DNA of 64,000 bases, from contig NZ_CP102285.1 in assembly GCF_025151045.1 (NCBI RefSeq), positions 4,402,001-4,466,000 of the forward strand, written 5' to 3'. The notes beneath the pieces were generated by a model, which ran no database searches, was not told where the DNA came from, and worked only from the letters and a program-made list of their open reading frames with translations. The stretch comes from Parabacteroides johnsonii DSM 18315 (lineage in GTDB: Bacteria > Bacteroidota > Bacteroidia > Bacteroidales > Tannerellaceae). Below, one piece after another: positions 1 to 7,735 of this stretch; positions within the stretch are counted from its first letter, which is position 1; each line of letters opens with the position of its first letter. Made by a program: the position numbers and the translations under genes.

Positions 1-1
1 T

Positions 2-1486
2 GCCTCCTTTGCAGCCAAAGTCGTGCCGCCTTATTCGAAGATAACGTTTAAAATCACGAAGGATTTGCCGAGTGATAAGCATGTTTATTTGGCCATAACA
101 GAAGTTAATGTCCGTCATTTGCCTGTTAAATATAGTCTGCTCCCCTATGAAAAATGGACAATGGGAGATGGTGTATCTGGTGAAAGCAAAATTTCTTTGT
201 ATGAAAATAAGTTGGCACAGCCGGAAGATGAAGTAGGAGATTTGGCTACCGGCAAGGCTTTTTATATGTATGAAAATCTGCAAGGAAAGAACAACGAGAG
301 TAATCAGAATCCGGCAATGAAAACCCCTGCTGGTTTGGCGGTCCCGACACAAGGAGATGGCAAGATCGACTATGCAGCTTGGTTTGAAAAATGGTCTTCT
401 GTACCTTGCACTTATATAGAGGTAAAAGGAAATTACACGATTTTTACTTCTGCACCGGGTGTCAATCATGTCGGGGATGGCGAGATCAACTATCGTTTCT
501 TCTTAGGAGAGAATAGCACATCGGATTTCAATATCAAACGCAATACTCATTATAATGTGACTTTGGCCTTTACCGGTCTGGCCGGCAAGGATGAATTGCA
601 ATATGAGTGGCGCGTACAAGCGGATCTGGAAAACTCGACGTTCTATCCGAAGGGGACATTGGTAATTGATGGGGCTGTGTCTCCAGTTGGTTCAGTTCCT
701 TTTTATGTACTTAATGGAACTTCGTCATCTCTATCGGTCACAGTTGGTGATTTGTTGAATATGGATATGGAAATGTATTTCCTTGTAAAAGGGAAGGGAG
801 TTCCTGATTATTGGACAGGTAGCCAGACTCCTCTTGCTGAGTATTTGCAGTTAGGGGCGAATGAGTACACGATGTTTGGAATACATCCTCGTAATGTTGG
901 AATTTTAGGGAGTGTAGGACACACCACAGGAACAAATAAATATGTATATGAAGGGCATGCAGATGATAAGGAGTATAATAAGATTGAAAGTAATGCTACT
1001 GAACCATATAGAACAGCAGTGGCTAATGGTGAAATTTACCGAACCGTTTCTATGCAAATTACAGGAGCAGAGCCTCTTGATGTGATAGAGTATCCACTTT
1101 TATATTTGGGAACTGAAGATGATAATGTCGGTATCGGTGAGAAAAAAGAGGATAATTTTTATTACGCAAGAAGAGTAGATGGAGGTGCTCGCTATTTTCA
1201 GGATGCGTCTGACAATTATATACGAAAATACATACCTGTAACAGGTAAGTTAAGTAATATGTCGGAGGCAAAAAGTAATTGTGCTCATGAGCAATATGTA
1301 ACAGGTGCTTCGATTTATTATTATTTGCCAAGTATTAACGATATGGAAAATATTCAGAAATACGAGAAAGCTTTCCCTTTAAAAAATGATTTTTATTGGA
1401 CTACAAATGGTCTTTATAATCCGGTTACGAAAGCAACTGCAACTTCAGGAGAAGGGTATATCCGCTGTATTTTGAAACATAAATAA
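2..1486 (+). CDS. DUF4906-type fimbrial protein, 3' part (partial)
   Basis: The frame is open to the left edge, so the gene starts upstream of the window. A GTG at 23 is in frame but has no claim to be the start. About 494 residues are visible. The segment with NIKRNTHYNVTLAFTG followed by a YEWRV motif (about residues 178-205) resembles the end of DUF4906 domains, found in large surface or pilus-associated proteins of Bacteroidales. The C-terminal part has LPSIND, then FYWTT, then GYIRCI, like the lectin-like end domain of such proteins. It lies 11 bases upstream of the first fimbrillin gene on the same strand, so it is probably co-transcribed and may be a minor or tip subunit. The family call is from memory of motifs; the role is inferred. 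Confidence 0.6.
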   Translation, partial: ASFAAKVVPPYSKITFKITKDLPSDKHVYLAITEVNVRHLPVKYSLLPYEKWTMGDGVSGESKISLYENKLAQPEDEVGDLATGKAFYMYENLQGKNNESNQNPAMKTPAGLAVPTQGDGKIDYAAWFEKWSSVPCTYIEVKGNYTIFTSAPGVNHVGDGEINYRFFLGENSTSDFNIKRNTHYNVTLAFTGLAGKDELQYEWRVQADLENSTFYPKGTLVIDGAVSPVGSVPFYVLNGTSSSLSVTVGDLLNMDMEMYFLVKGKGVPDYWTGSQTPLAEYLQLGANEYTMFGIHPRNVGILGSVGHTTGTNKYVYEGHADDKEYNKIESNATEPYRTAVANGEIYRTVSMQITGAEPLDVIEYPLLYLGTEDDNVGIGEKKEDNFYYARRVDGGARYFQDASDNYIRKYIPVTGKLSNMSEAKSNCAHEQYVTGASIYYYLPSINDMENIQKYEKAFPLKNDFYWTTNGLYNPVTKATATSGEGYIRCILKHK

Positions 1487-1497
1487 ACATTATGATT

Positions 1498-2613
1498 ATG
1501 AAACTATCAAACATATTCCTCTCGACCCTGGCAGTACTCCTATGCTGTACTGCCTGCTCCAAGGATGATGAATCATTTAAGGGGAAGGATGCGGATGCTT
1601 CGTTGAGCATTGCGGTCAAGGCGGCGGGGTCGGCCGTAACGAAAGGGTTTCACCCGAATGATGAGAATGAGTTGGCCGGAGAGGCCAAAGTAAATAACCT
1701 TTCGGTGCTCGTTTTCGACGAAAATGGTGCACAGCTTATCGGCTACGGCTGGCAGGCAACCAACTCGGAAGGCGAGGCCTCTATCCTGAACGTGCCTGCT
1801 ATGACCATGAGGGCACAGATCGTGATCGTTTCCAATACGCCGGAAAATTCGCTTGCCGGTGTTACGAGCTATTCCGATTTCGAATCCAAGCTGGCGCAAC
1901 TTGCCGACCAGTCTCAGAGCAACCTGGTCATGAGCAGTCCGGTCATTACGACCCAAGCGCCCCTTGTCAAGGGAGACAATTATCTGGGATATGCATCGAT
2001 GGGCAGTGAGAACATCAACGGTATCGCCGAACCAGTCGAAATCACCCGTCTTGCCGCCCGTCTTGACTTGGTCAATGTCAAGACTGATTTTACAAAAACA
2101 CTCCTGCGCAACCGCACGGTGAGAGTGGAAGAAGTAACGATACTGAACCAGAGCACGGCTTCCCGTTTTTTCAGCCGTGATTATTGGGGAGTGGTGATGG
2201 CAACCGGACATCTTGGCAACAGCGGTGCGACAGCGTTGAACCGCGATATCGCCAACGGCTCTCCGATAAACGATACACCTTATGTGCACTACGTGATGGA
2301 AAACGATGGCTCTGAAGCTCCGACAGAAATACAGGTCAGAGCAACTTTGCTTGAAACGGACACGTATGAAGCGGAAACGAAAATATTCACCGCCGTGATC
2401 AACCGGAACGGTCTGGACAGAGGATATAATCACAACTACGTTAAACGCAACTATGTATATCGCCTGAATGTCACCTTCGGAGATACCAGCTTCGACGGCG
2501 ACCACGAAAAAGATCCCAATATACCGATTCCGCCACGGCCGACTACCGGAGACCTGGATGTACAAGTCGAAGTGGTCAATTGGGGGCAAGTGAGCCAGGA
2601 TGTTGAAATCTGA
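1498..2613 (+). CDS. fimbrillin-family (FimA/Mfa1-like) lipoprotein
   Basis: A 371-residue lipoprotein precursor. The signal peptide ends in a lipobox with Cys20 (CTAC), followed by SKDDE. A TKG site at Lys49 sits where Bacteroidales fimbrillins are cut by a trypsin-like protease before donor-strand polymerisation. The motif TRLAARLDLV and the KRNYVYRLNVTF motif near the end are typical of FimA/Mfa1 pilins, and the protein ends with a V-x-NW strand. The ATG at 1498 is preferred over the one at 1492 because all four paralogues here begin MK-x-x-N-x-F. It is the first of four tandem fimbrillin genes. Whether it is stalk, tip or anchor cannot be told from sequence alone. Confidence 0.72.
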   Translation: MKLSNIFLSTLAVLLCCTACSKDDESFKGKDADASLSIAVKAAGSAVTKGFHPNDENELAGEAKVNNLSVLVFDENGAQLIGYGWQATNSEGEASILNVPAMTMRAQIVIVSNTPENSLAGVTSYSDFESKLAQLADQSQSNLVMSSPVITTQAPLVKGDNYLGYASMGSENINGIAEPVEITRLAARLDLVNVKTDFTKTLLRNRTVRVEEVTILNQSTASRFFSRDYWGVVMATGHLGNSGATALNRDIANGSPINDTPYVHYVMENDGSEAPTEIQVRATLLETDTYEAETKIFTAVINRNGLDRGYNHNYVKRNYVYRLNVTFGDTSFDGDHEKDPNIPIPPRPTTGDLDVQVEVVNWGQVSQDVEI

Positions 2614-2670
2614 TGATGGCAACACATAGGGTAAATATTTAAAGTAGAACAAATTAAACGTATTACAATT

Positions 2671-3954
2671 ATGAAATTAAGAAATTTATTTTTAGCCTCT
2701 TTGGCAGTTTGCACAATGGCATCCTGCTCAAAAGACGATGACGGAATATCCGGCCCGCAGGAAGTAGACGCCTACCTCTCTTTCGCCTCCACAACCGATG
2801 TCATGACGAAGGCATCGATCGATGGTGGTACAGATGCAGGTACTGATAAAGAAGCCAAAATTCAGTCATTGACGGCTTATGTGTTTGACGAAAGTGGAAA
2901 GTATGTGATCAGCAAGCATGTTAGCTTGCCTGATGGAACAACTGAATCTTCCGGAGAAGATTTTGATGCGAAAGACGGTTCGATCACGACAATCAAGGCT
3001 ATCCATGTGAAAGTGGCAAAACCAACCGGAAGTGCGACAATATCTGCAACCAAGTTCCAAGTCCTTTTGCTGGCCAATATGAATGAACTTGCACCGGCTG
3101 ATTTGGATGCTTTGAAGAACGAAAAAACAGCTGCAATAACTACCTTTAATGAAATAGGTAAATCTTATTTGCCTATGCATTCGGACGTTTTGACTGTTAC
3201 AGGCTTGACTCCTGTAAAAGAAGAAACAGATGGAACCAAAACTCATCATTTGAATTGGTATAAAGATAACTCTTCATGCGTTGTGTCCGATACACCGACA
3301 GATGGAACGCATGTCACAATAGTACCGGATGGGGTGGGAAAGGTTACTATGACTCGTTCGATCTCACGTGTGCAGTTCACTTCTTTGAAGTCAAACTTCA
3401 CTGCCCAGTATGCAGGTGTTACTTTTAAGATCGATTCTATCTATTTGGCAAATGTCCGTAATAATGCAACGGTCATGGGTGAAGAGAATACGGAGGCTGA
3501 TTATTTCAGAGGTGGGCCAGTTGAGTTTGCTGTGATCCAAGGCTTGATTGATCCGGAGGCTACTGTTGATGCTTCCTTTGCTAAGAGATATGAAACTTCT
3601 CTTGTTCTGCCTAATGAAAGCGGTGAACTTAATGCTACTGCTTTAGGCTTCGACAAATACATCAATGCCAACCAACCAGAATATGCAGAAAGAGGTTATT
3701 TGACACGTCTTCTGATCACCGGAACTTTAATGGATGGCGATCGTGAGCTGGGAAAGAAATATTTCCATATCCCCTTGAAATTGGTCGATGATGCTGGCAA
3801 CGTCGCAAGCAACAGGTTCTTCAAGATCTCGGCAACTATCACCGGTGAAGGCAGCCCGAATCCGGATGAAATCTTGGAAAATGCTTGTATTAACTTCAAT
3901 ATCGAGGTGGCCGATTGGAAGGTGGTCAACCAGACAGAAGAAGATACGAATTAA
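2671..3954 (+). CDS. fimbrillin-family (FimA-like) lipoprotein
   Basis: A 427-residue lipoprotein. The signal peptide has a lipobox Cys19 (MASC) followed by SKDDD, and VMTKAS puts a candidate maturation site at Lys47. Next comes a QSLTAYVFDESGK strand and the RSISRVQF motif that corresponds to the RLAAR motif of fimbrillins. The C-terminus, NFNIEVADW, is a typical pilin end strand. It follows the previous gene by 57 bases and is followed by a strong terminator-like hairpin at 3981-4012, so the transcript probably ends here. Length and domain order fit a FimA-type structural subunit. Assembly of a protease-matured pilin by strand exchange is known for this family; its use here is inferred. Confidence 0.75.
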   Translation: MKLRNLFLASLAVCTMASCSKDDDGISGPQEVDAYLSFASTTDVMTKASIDGGTDAGTDKEAKIQSLTAYVFDESGKYVISKHVSLPDGTTESSGEDFDAKDGSITTIKAIHVKVAKPTGSATISATKFQVLLLANMNELAPADLDALKNEKTAAITTFNEIGKSYLPMHSDVLTVTGLTPVKEETDGTKTHHLNWYKDNSSCVVSDTPTDGTHVTIVPDGVGKVTMTRSISRVQFTSLKSNFTAQYAGVTFKIDSIYLANVRNNATVMGEENTEADYFRGGPVEFAVIQGLIDPEATVDASFAKRYETSLVLPNESGELNATALGFDKYINANQPEYAERGYLTRLLITGTLMDGDRELGKKYFHIPLKLVDDAGNVASNRFFKISATITGEGSPNPDEILENACINFNIEVADWKVVNQTEEDTN

Positions 3955-3980
3955 TAAAATCATCGATTCGCAATAACCAG

Positions 3981-4012
3981 AGGGGACGTCTCAAAACGCC
4001 CCCTTATTTTTT
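3981..4012 (+). terminator. rho-independent terminator after the fimbrillin gene
   Basis: A nine-pair stem with one A-C mismatch (AGGGGACGT with ACGCCCCCT) and a six-base loop is followed by TATTTTTT. It begins 26 bases after the stop codon at 3954 and splits the fimbrial gene cluster into two transcripts. Confidence 0.75.
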
Positions 4013-4328
4013 GTCTATAAAAGAATCTTATTCACTGTGGAGCAACATATACCGGTAAGCCCACCAGCACAACTTACCCATGCTATAACCTCTCTTTGGG
4101 GTGGTATGCCAAAATGTACTTGCCTCCGTGCTTGGCACGAGGCTGCAAAAGAGTGAGAAGTGGCCAATTATCCTGTCCTGTAGCCGTTTCTATCGCAATT
4201 AAAGGGTGTACCTCTCAATTTGCCTTTTGGTATTTTTACCACTTAATCTTGAAAGTTTCGCCTATCGCCCCCTGTCGGCAATCCCCGTACATTTGCATCG
4301 TAAGTTAAATGAGAAAATACATAGGGTT
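4013..4328 (+). other. 316-base leader region before the third fimbrillin gene
   Basis: No convincing gene is present. A G+C-rich hairpin at 4122-4143 (GCCTCC-GTGC, loop TTG, GCACGAGGC, one bulged C) is the main structure, and a -7 promoter match sits at 4288-4295. The span between terminator and start codon is much longer than the other gaps in this cluster. It could be a remnant or a structured upstream RNA region; nothing else is recognisable. Confidence 0.4.
4288..4295 (+). promoter_or_regulatory. candidate -7 element (TACATTTG) for the second fimbrial transcript
   Basis: TACATTTG matches the Bacteroidetes -7 consensus TAnnTTTG exactly and ends 33 bases before the ATG at 4329. No TTTG is found at the usual -33 distance, so only half the promoter is supported. 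Confidence 0.4.
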
Positions 4329-5426
4329 ATGAAAATTAAGAATATATTTTTCGCAGCAATATTAGTTCTTGCCGGTTTTTCCTGCTCCATGGAAGATGAT
4401 GCTATCATGAACGATGTAGAGAAGGGTATTGAAGAAGCCACAGAAGCTTATACAGTATTGGACTTCGGTGTCGCTTTTAAGGAGATGGCTACAAAAGCCA
4501 CAGTCGTTGGGCCGGGTGTTGATTTGGAAGCAAGTGAAGCTGAAAGACATATGTCTGACGTTTCTATATTTTTATATGAAGAAGGAAAACTGATAGAAAT
4601 CTTGAAAGCGGATAAACAGGATGCAACCCTTGCCGCAGAAGGTGCTTCCGAGACTACGACTAATCCTTTGGCAGATTTGAAGTTTGTGACCAAATACAAA
4701 GCAGGACGTACATTGGCTGCCCATGTTGTCGTAAATGCCGGGGACTTGTTGGATGATATTACTTTCGGAACTTCAGTAGATCAGTTGAATAAAACAGTTT
4801 CAGGCTGTCTATCTGCAACGGAACTAATCAAATATGGCATTAAAGAGATTGTTTTTGGAACAGATGTGACAAAGCATTATGTTTCTCCGAGCGACGCAGA
4901 ACTGAATCCTAACACAATCCTTGTAACAGTCTCCCAAATCGCAGCCCGTCTTGACTTTTCTGAGTTTAGCGTGACACTTGACGGTTTTGTAACGACTCCG
5001 GTTGTTACTTTTGAGGAAGCTAAATTCGTGAACTTGCAACAGGATGGCAAGATCGTTGAAGGATATGCGGGTAGCAAAGTTGCCGATGGTGTTTCTTTGG
5101 ACCGTAGTACGAGTGGTAATCAAGAAGGAGCAATAGTCTGGACCGGAATGGGAACAGCCTATGGCTATGCGAACCTATATGAAGCGGATTCTCAGACGAA
5201 TACAGCCCTGTACGTGAAGTTCACAGTTGACGGCAGAACTTTTGATAAGACATATCCGATCAATCCGGATAATATAAATAAGGAAGTCAAGCATGACGGT
5301 ATCAAAGGCGGCTACCTCTACGACATAAAAGTGCATTGGACGATTACTCCAAAATGGGGAGATTCCACAATCGAATTCTATACGAAAGACTGGGTTTATA
5401 ATATCATCCCGGAAGTTGTATTGTGA
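4329..5426 (+). CDS. fimbrillin-family lipoprotein
   Basis: A 365-residue lipoprotein with lipobox Cys19 (GFSC) and a candidate maturation site MATKAT at Lys56. It carries the fimbrillin motif SQIAARLDFSEF and ends in a FYTKDW strand. The reading frame is open further upstream to 4206, but the first stretch has no signal peptide, whereas MKIKNIFF at 4329 matches the start of its paralogues. It sits between a terminator region and the next fimbrillin gene, 53 bases on. It is shorter than the other paralogues and poorly conserved with them, which fits a minor or accessory subunit, though this is a guess. Confidence 0.7.
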   Translation: MKIKNIFFAAILVLAGFSCSMEDDAIMNDVEKGIEEATEAYTVLDFGVAFKEMATKATVVGPGVDLEASEAERHMSDVSIFLYEEGKLIEILKADKQDATLAAEGASETTTNPLADLKFVTKYKAGRTLAAHVVVNAGDLLDDITFGTSVDQLNKTVSGCLSATELIKYGIKEIVFGTDVTKHYVSPSDAELNPNTILVTVSQIAARLDFSEFSVTLDGFVTTPVVTFEEAKFVNLQQDGKIVEGYAGSKVADGVSLDRSTSGNQEGAIVWTGMGTAYGYANLYEADSQTNTALYVKFTVDGRTFDKTYPINPDNINKEVKHDGIKGGYLYDIKVHWTITPKWGDSTIEFYTKDWVYNIIPEVVL

Positions 5427-5479
5427 TTAAATAGGAGAGTATAAAAATGAAAGTATCGACAGGTAAAATACACACAATT

Positions 5480-7015
5480 ATGAAAACGAAAAATATATTC
5501 CTGACAGCTATATCTGCATTGTTCATCTTTGCAGCATGTACTGAAGAAAAAATAATAGACGAGCCGGGCGTTTCCGGCAAAGGCGATCTCGTCATCGAAC
5601 TATCCCCCTCTTCCGTCATCACAAAAGCTGCTGCGGAAGATAAAGGGTATGTGTATGCGACAGAGGAAGAATTGAATGTGCAGGATTGCTGGATATTCGT
5701 GTTCGATCAAAAAAATGGAGAATATATTACATCCGAGTATTTTGCCGGCGATAATTTATCGGAAGCCGAGCATGACTATGTAGATAACCCCGCTCCAAAT
5801 GGAGGAAGCCAGACGTATAAAAAAGGATATAAAGTCACTTTAACAGGTTTGGATTATGGCACTTATGACTTTTGGGTCGTAGCTAATCCGACAGAGTCTA
5901 ATGAAGCTTATAAATCTTGTCAATCTCTGGATGCATTGAAGGAGATTATTGAAGGTGGCGATTCATATCAAACTGCATTTGCAGATAAAGCTAACCAGTT
6001 GGTGAAAGTCGGTAACAAACTCGCAAAATTTGATGTGACTACAGTCGCTTCTCCGATCCAAATCCCGTTAACACAGTTGGCTGCACGGGTGGAACTGAAA
6101 GTGCGGGTGGATATTCCGAGATTGTTGGTCAATGGGTATTATGATTATGGTGATTTAGGTGGTAAAAATGGAATTTGGACTAAAGGCGAGGTGGAGAATG
6201 CGTTTGGTAAGAAAAATCTGAAAGAAGTCGATGTTACAGAAGACATGTTGGATGATGTGGATGCTGATGGAAAATTGTTATACACTTATTTTGGACATAG
6301 ATTGACAATACCAACAAGTGTTAAGCCTCGAGTGGCAAAGGGGATTCAATTACCTCCATTAACAGTGAAGAAATATTCAAGATATAGCGGCTACTTATTG
6401 GAGAATATTACGCTTCAGGTTGATGATATTCGTATAAAAAGCAGATTAGTTTCATCAGCCATTGTTCCTGAAGATTCAGATAGTAAAATATTTAGTCCGC
6501 TGTTTGATAAAGTAAGTACGACATATTTGTTTAAGTTTTATACCTATGCAAAAGATCAGTTGGATATATCCTTGCACGGAAATCTTTATGAAGCAGTTTA
6601 TGAGACATCCCAAGAAGGAGAAATAACAGGTAGTTGGTTTGTGAATGATAAAGAGGTCAATGGGGAACCCCAGTTAGTTGCTTATATTCGTGATAATAAG
6701 GAGGAAATTCCAGAAGATGAAATCTTGAAATTGGAAGGTGGTAATGGATGGGGATCTAACAAGATGGGATTGTTGCTTACTAATGAAAATACGTGGACGT
6801 CTGTCGGAGAAGTAATAGAAGGAGAGCCGACTCAGGTAAGTGAAAAGAAAGAATATTCCTCCGGCAGCGTAACCCTGAAACCCAAAAATGGTTTTCAAGT
6901 CGGTAATATGTATGAAGCATCTGCATTGATACAGAGTGTTCCGGCTACAGGTTCTTTAAATATAGTGATAGAAAATATTCAGTCTGGAGGCGAGATCAAT
7001 TTCGGCTTCAATTAA
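5480..7015 (+). CDS. fimbrillin-family lipoprotein, large paralogue
   Basis: A 511-residue lipoprotein with lipobox Cys20 (FAAC) and a candidate cleavage site SVITKAA at Lys49. The core has NVQDCWIFVFD, the LTQLAARVELKV motif of fimbrillins and a long C-terminal half ending in a strand-rich GSLNIVIENIQ segment. An in-frame ATG at 5447 would add 11 residues before the signal peptide; the start at 5480 is chosen because MKTKNIFL matches the paralogues. It is the last fimbrillin gene, followed by two long inverted repeats. Codon use in 6100-6700 is visibly more A+T-rich than at the ends of the gene, as expected for diversifying pilin cores. Confidence 0.68.
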   Translation: MKTKNIFLTAISALFIFAACTEEKIIDEPGVSGKGDLVIELSPSSVITKAAAEDKGYVYATEEELNVQDCWIFVFDQKNGEYITSEYFAGDNLSEAEHDYVDNPAPNGGSQTYKKGYKVTLTGLDYGTYDFWVVANPTESNEAYKSCQSLDALKEIIEGGDSYQTAFADKANQLVKVGNKLAKFDVTTVASPIQIPLTQLAARVELKVRVDIPRLLVNGYYDYGDLGGKNGIWTKGEVENAFGKKNLKEVDVTEDMLDDVDADGKLLYTYFGHRLTIPTSVKPRVAKGIQLPPLTVKKYSRYSGYLLENITLQVDDIRIKSRLVSSAIVPEDSDSKIFSPLFDKVSTTYLFKFYTYAKDQLDISLHGNLYEAVYETSQEGEITGSWFVNDKEVNGEPQLVAYIRDNKEEIPEDEILKLEGGNGWGSNKMGLLLTNENTWTSVGEVIEGEPTQVSEKKEYSSGSVTLKPKNGFQVGNMYEASALIQSVPATGSLNIVIENIQSGGEINFGFN

Positions 7016-7038
7016 TTACCAAAGCGATTATTTGTCTT

Positions 7039-7113
7039 TCAAGGGCTATGCCGAAACAGCTTTGTTCCCGCGCCAAGCGTGTGGAGACAAGGCTGTTTCG
7101 GCATAGCCCTTGA
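7039..7113 (+). terminator. 22-pair perfect hairpin after the fimbrial operon
   Basis: The arms at 7039-7060 and 7092-7113 are exact reverse complements (22 pairs) around a 31-base loop, followed by TTTTTG. The hairpin probably ends the fimbrial transcript. The loop carries TTTGTTCCCGCGCC and GTGTGGAGACAAG, which resemble the core of the dispersed repeats at 17068 and 30566. Confidence 0.7.
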
Positions 7114-7153
7114 TTTTTGATGGGGGTGTGCCAATATCGGTATTTATGGAGAC

Positions 7154-7215
7154 GCGGATGACACGGATATTATTAATTATCAATAAAATAAATCTGCGAT
7201 ATCCGTGTCATCCGC
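7154..7215. repeat. 17-base perfect inverted repeat
   Basis: GCGGATGACACGGATAT at 7154-7170 has an exact reverse complement at 7199-7215, with an A+T-rich 28-base centre. It lies between the operon-end hairpin and the CGACACC repeats. Similar GCGGATGACACGGAT palindromes are familiar from intergenic regions of other Bacteroidales (recalled, not checked). Confidence 0.7.
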
Positions 7216-7265
7216 ATCTGGAAATATCAATTTGATACACCGTCGTAAAAAACATCCATACCACC

Positions 7266-7357
7266 CGACACCTCGACACCTTTCAGTGTAATTCCTTTAT
7301 AATCGATAAGTTAACAGGTGTCGACCTAAAAACAAAGATCGACACCACATCGACACC
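7266..7357. repeat. CGACACC repeat cluster upstream of the VapE-like gene
   Basis: CGACACC occurs at 7266, 7274, 7340 and 7351, and its complement GGTGTCG at 7317, five copies in 92 bases. The same motif recurs right after the VapE-like gene at 9853-9939. Such arrays are typical of protein-binding iterons, but no binding protein is identified. Confidence 0.65.
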
Positions 7358-7442
7358 TTTTCCGTTTTTCGCATATCCATCCCCCCGTTTTTCAGCAGTT
7401 TAAACCTCTATCTCCCCGCAAACTATCCCGAATCTCCCCACA

Positions 7443-7633
7443 AACTAACTCAAACCATGTCATAAACTAATTCATAGCATATTACATACTCTCTATAGAT
7501 AGTACGACATAACACCGATAGGTAGTACTACCTATTAGCAATTCATAGTACTACCTATACCTTATACATAGTACTACCTATCCCAACTTTCCTGTATGTC
7601 CCGGATTAGTTTATGGCATGGTTCGAGTTAGTT
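7443..7633. repeat. 31-base inverted repeat enclosing a 23-base-period array
   Basis: The left arm (7443-7473) and right arm (7603-7633) are reverse complements with three mismatches in 31 bases. Between them a 14-base unit, ATAGTACTACCTAT or a close variant, begins at 7499, 7522, 7545 and 7568, an exact 23-base spacing. The copy at 7518-7535 extends to an 18-base perfect palindrome. The structure lies about 100 bases upstream of the VapE-like gene. It looks like an iteron-type origin or a multi-site operator. Confidence 0.75.
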
Positions 7634-7735
7634 CCCGGTGTGTTTTGTGTTAGTCTATGTATAAAATAATTGAAAAACAATAGATATCCGAAATATAAAC
7701 CTTATCTTGCCGGAAATTTAAAAACTAATGCTAAT

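Noticed and set aside
1573-2652. A 359-codon open frame on the minus strand
   Set aside because: It lies wholly opposite a clear fimbrillin gene, its protein has no recognisable domain and is rich in His and Arg as antisense frames are.
7154-7215. Insertion-sequence ends
   Set aside because: The two arms are only 28 bases apart with no gene between them, so this is a palindrome rather than an IS element.
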